Source: Mucilaginibacter gotjawali (GTDB taxonomy: Bacteria; Bacteroidota; Bacteroidia; Sphingobacteriales; Sphingobacteriaceae). Taken from it: a stretch of 64,000 nt of DNA. Position numbers and translations under genes: made by a program. Below, one piece after another: positions 63,490 through 64,000 of this stretch. The DNA lies in NCBI RefSeq assembly GCF_002355435.1, contig NZ_AP017313.1, positions 3,720,001 to 3,784,000 of the forward strand. The letters run 5' to 3'. Each line of letters begins with the position of its first letter. Position 1 is the first letter of the stretch. Below the pieces are notes generated by a model. That model saw only the letters and a program-made list of their open reading frames with translations, searched no databases and was not told the DNA's origin.

Positions 63490-64000
63490 TTAGTAGTTTT
63501 TATAAAAGTGCCGATAAGGCCGAAAGTGTTTAAGTAAAGGTAATAAATCATATCTAAAAATGGCAAATACCATATTAAATCCCTGCCACTTAAACGCTTA
63601 AATAGTTTGTTATAAACAATAACCTGAAAAATCAATCTAAACATAAACAAACCTGCGGCTAACAGGGGCTCAAAGTTGAAAACTAAGCATAATGTTAATA
63701 AAATATAGAACAGGAAACCGCTTAATGCATCCAAACTCAACATGCGTTTATGCCTGGCCTTATAAATTTTACCCACGCCAAAGTGCCTCTTTTTTTGCCT
63801 GAACCAGGCCGACCAGCTGTCCTTTGCATCGGTATACACAAAGGAATCTTCATGGATCTCAATCACCGTATTATCAGGCGTAGCATTTTGGTTTACAAAC
63901 AGGTCGTCGTCGCCGGATAGGACGTGCATGTGCGCCGCAAAGCCCTTGGCCCCAAAAAACAAAGTCTTGGTATAGGCCAAATTCCTGCCGATGCCCATGT
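63480..64000 (-). CDS. Glycosyltransferase family 2, C-terminal part (runs off the window)
   Basis: At least 172 residues of the C-terminal part of a membrane GT2 enzyme. It has the catalytic-domain end (HVLSGDDDLFVNQNA, with the DDD/ED-type stretch, and SWSAWFRQKKRHFGVGKIYK, a QxxRW-like motif) and then hydrophobic helices (LSGFLFYILLTLCLVFNF and others). The in-frame ATG at 63998 is probably internal, because the catalytic domain should begin further upstream. The last codons overlap the sigma-factor start (ACTAAATGGAAATAA). Confidence 0.85.
   Translation of the reverse strand, partial: MGIGRNLAYTKTLFFGAKGFAAHMHVLSGDDDLFVNQNATPDNTVIEIHEDSFVYTDAKDSWSAWFRQKKRHFGVGKIYKARHKRMLSLDALSGFLFYILLTLCLVFNFEPLLAAGLFMFRLIFQVIVYNKLFKRLSGRDLIWYLPFLDMIYYLYLNTFGLIGTFIKTTKWK

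Overview
The window reads as chromosome of a Bacteroidota member, most likely family Sphingobacteriaceae (Mucilaginibacter/Pedobacter-like). The reasons are: SusC/SusD/SusE outer-membrane genes; promoters whose only clear element is the Bacteroidota -7 box TAnnTTTG; A-rich rather than Shine-Dalgarno leaders before starts; a long Bacteroidota-type Rho; a two-gene BlaI/BlaR-TonB unit; and intergenic repeat types that are familiar from this phylum. No rRNA, tRNA, CRISPR array, prophage or complete insertion sequence is visible. The genus is an inference.

Layout. 1-6250: tandem copies of a barrel-less TonB-plug protein, then a C39-peptidase ABC exporter and its HlyD-type adaptor. 6277-13678: an esterase (minus) divergent from a susC-susD-susE glycan-uptake operon, with a 22-bp perfect palindrome between them. 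13924-31681: citrate synthase, a PAS-rich hybrid kinase, an ABC permease, queA, ispD, small proteins, a PduO adenosyltransferase, a GH19 chitinase, an ABC ATPase, gatC, two tandem acyltransferases, trpS, a deoxynucleoside kinase and kdsB. 31700-34118: three adjacent paralogous secreted proteins of unknown function. 34296-46349: pyrG, yidC, a DnaQ/GIY-YIG nuclease, pyrF, rho, pssA, purS, an Hpt protein, folK, sppA. 46523-53331: a hybrid kinase convergent with a sigma-54-type response regulator, small genes and polX. 53522-57274: an ADP-heptose/LPS-core cluster (hldE kinase half, gmhA, hldE nucleotidyltransferase half, heptosyltransferase) and sixA. 57510-64000: dprA, repeat-rich DNA, blaI-blaR1, and an operon on the minus strand (glycosyltransferase, ECF sigma factor, rsmG) whose rsmG 3' end is duplicated around a small hypothetical gene.

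Two patterns run through the whole window. First, at least five conserved genes (the plug protein, pyrF, both hldE halves, rsmG), and perhaps a sixth, are broken by what looks like loss of exactly one base in a homopolymer. This looks like systematic sequence under-calling, and those genes are probably intact in the organism. Second, about eighteen gene-to-gene spacers are filled by short degenerate tandem words (for example GTTCATAG, TAGAGATTAG, AGTCCGGAAG, AATCGGTGTAATC). They are usually arranged as two inverted arms, they sometimes carry long perfect palindromes, and in several places they run into the start or end of the neighbouring coding sequence. This word-array family is the most unusual structure I see in the window.
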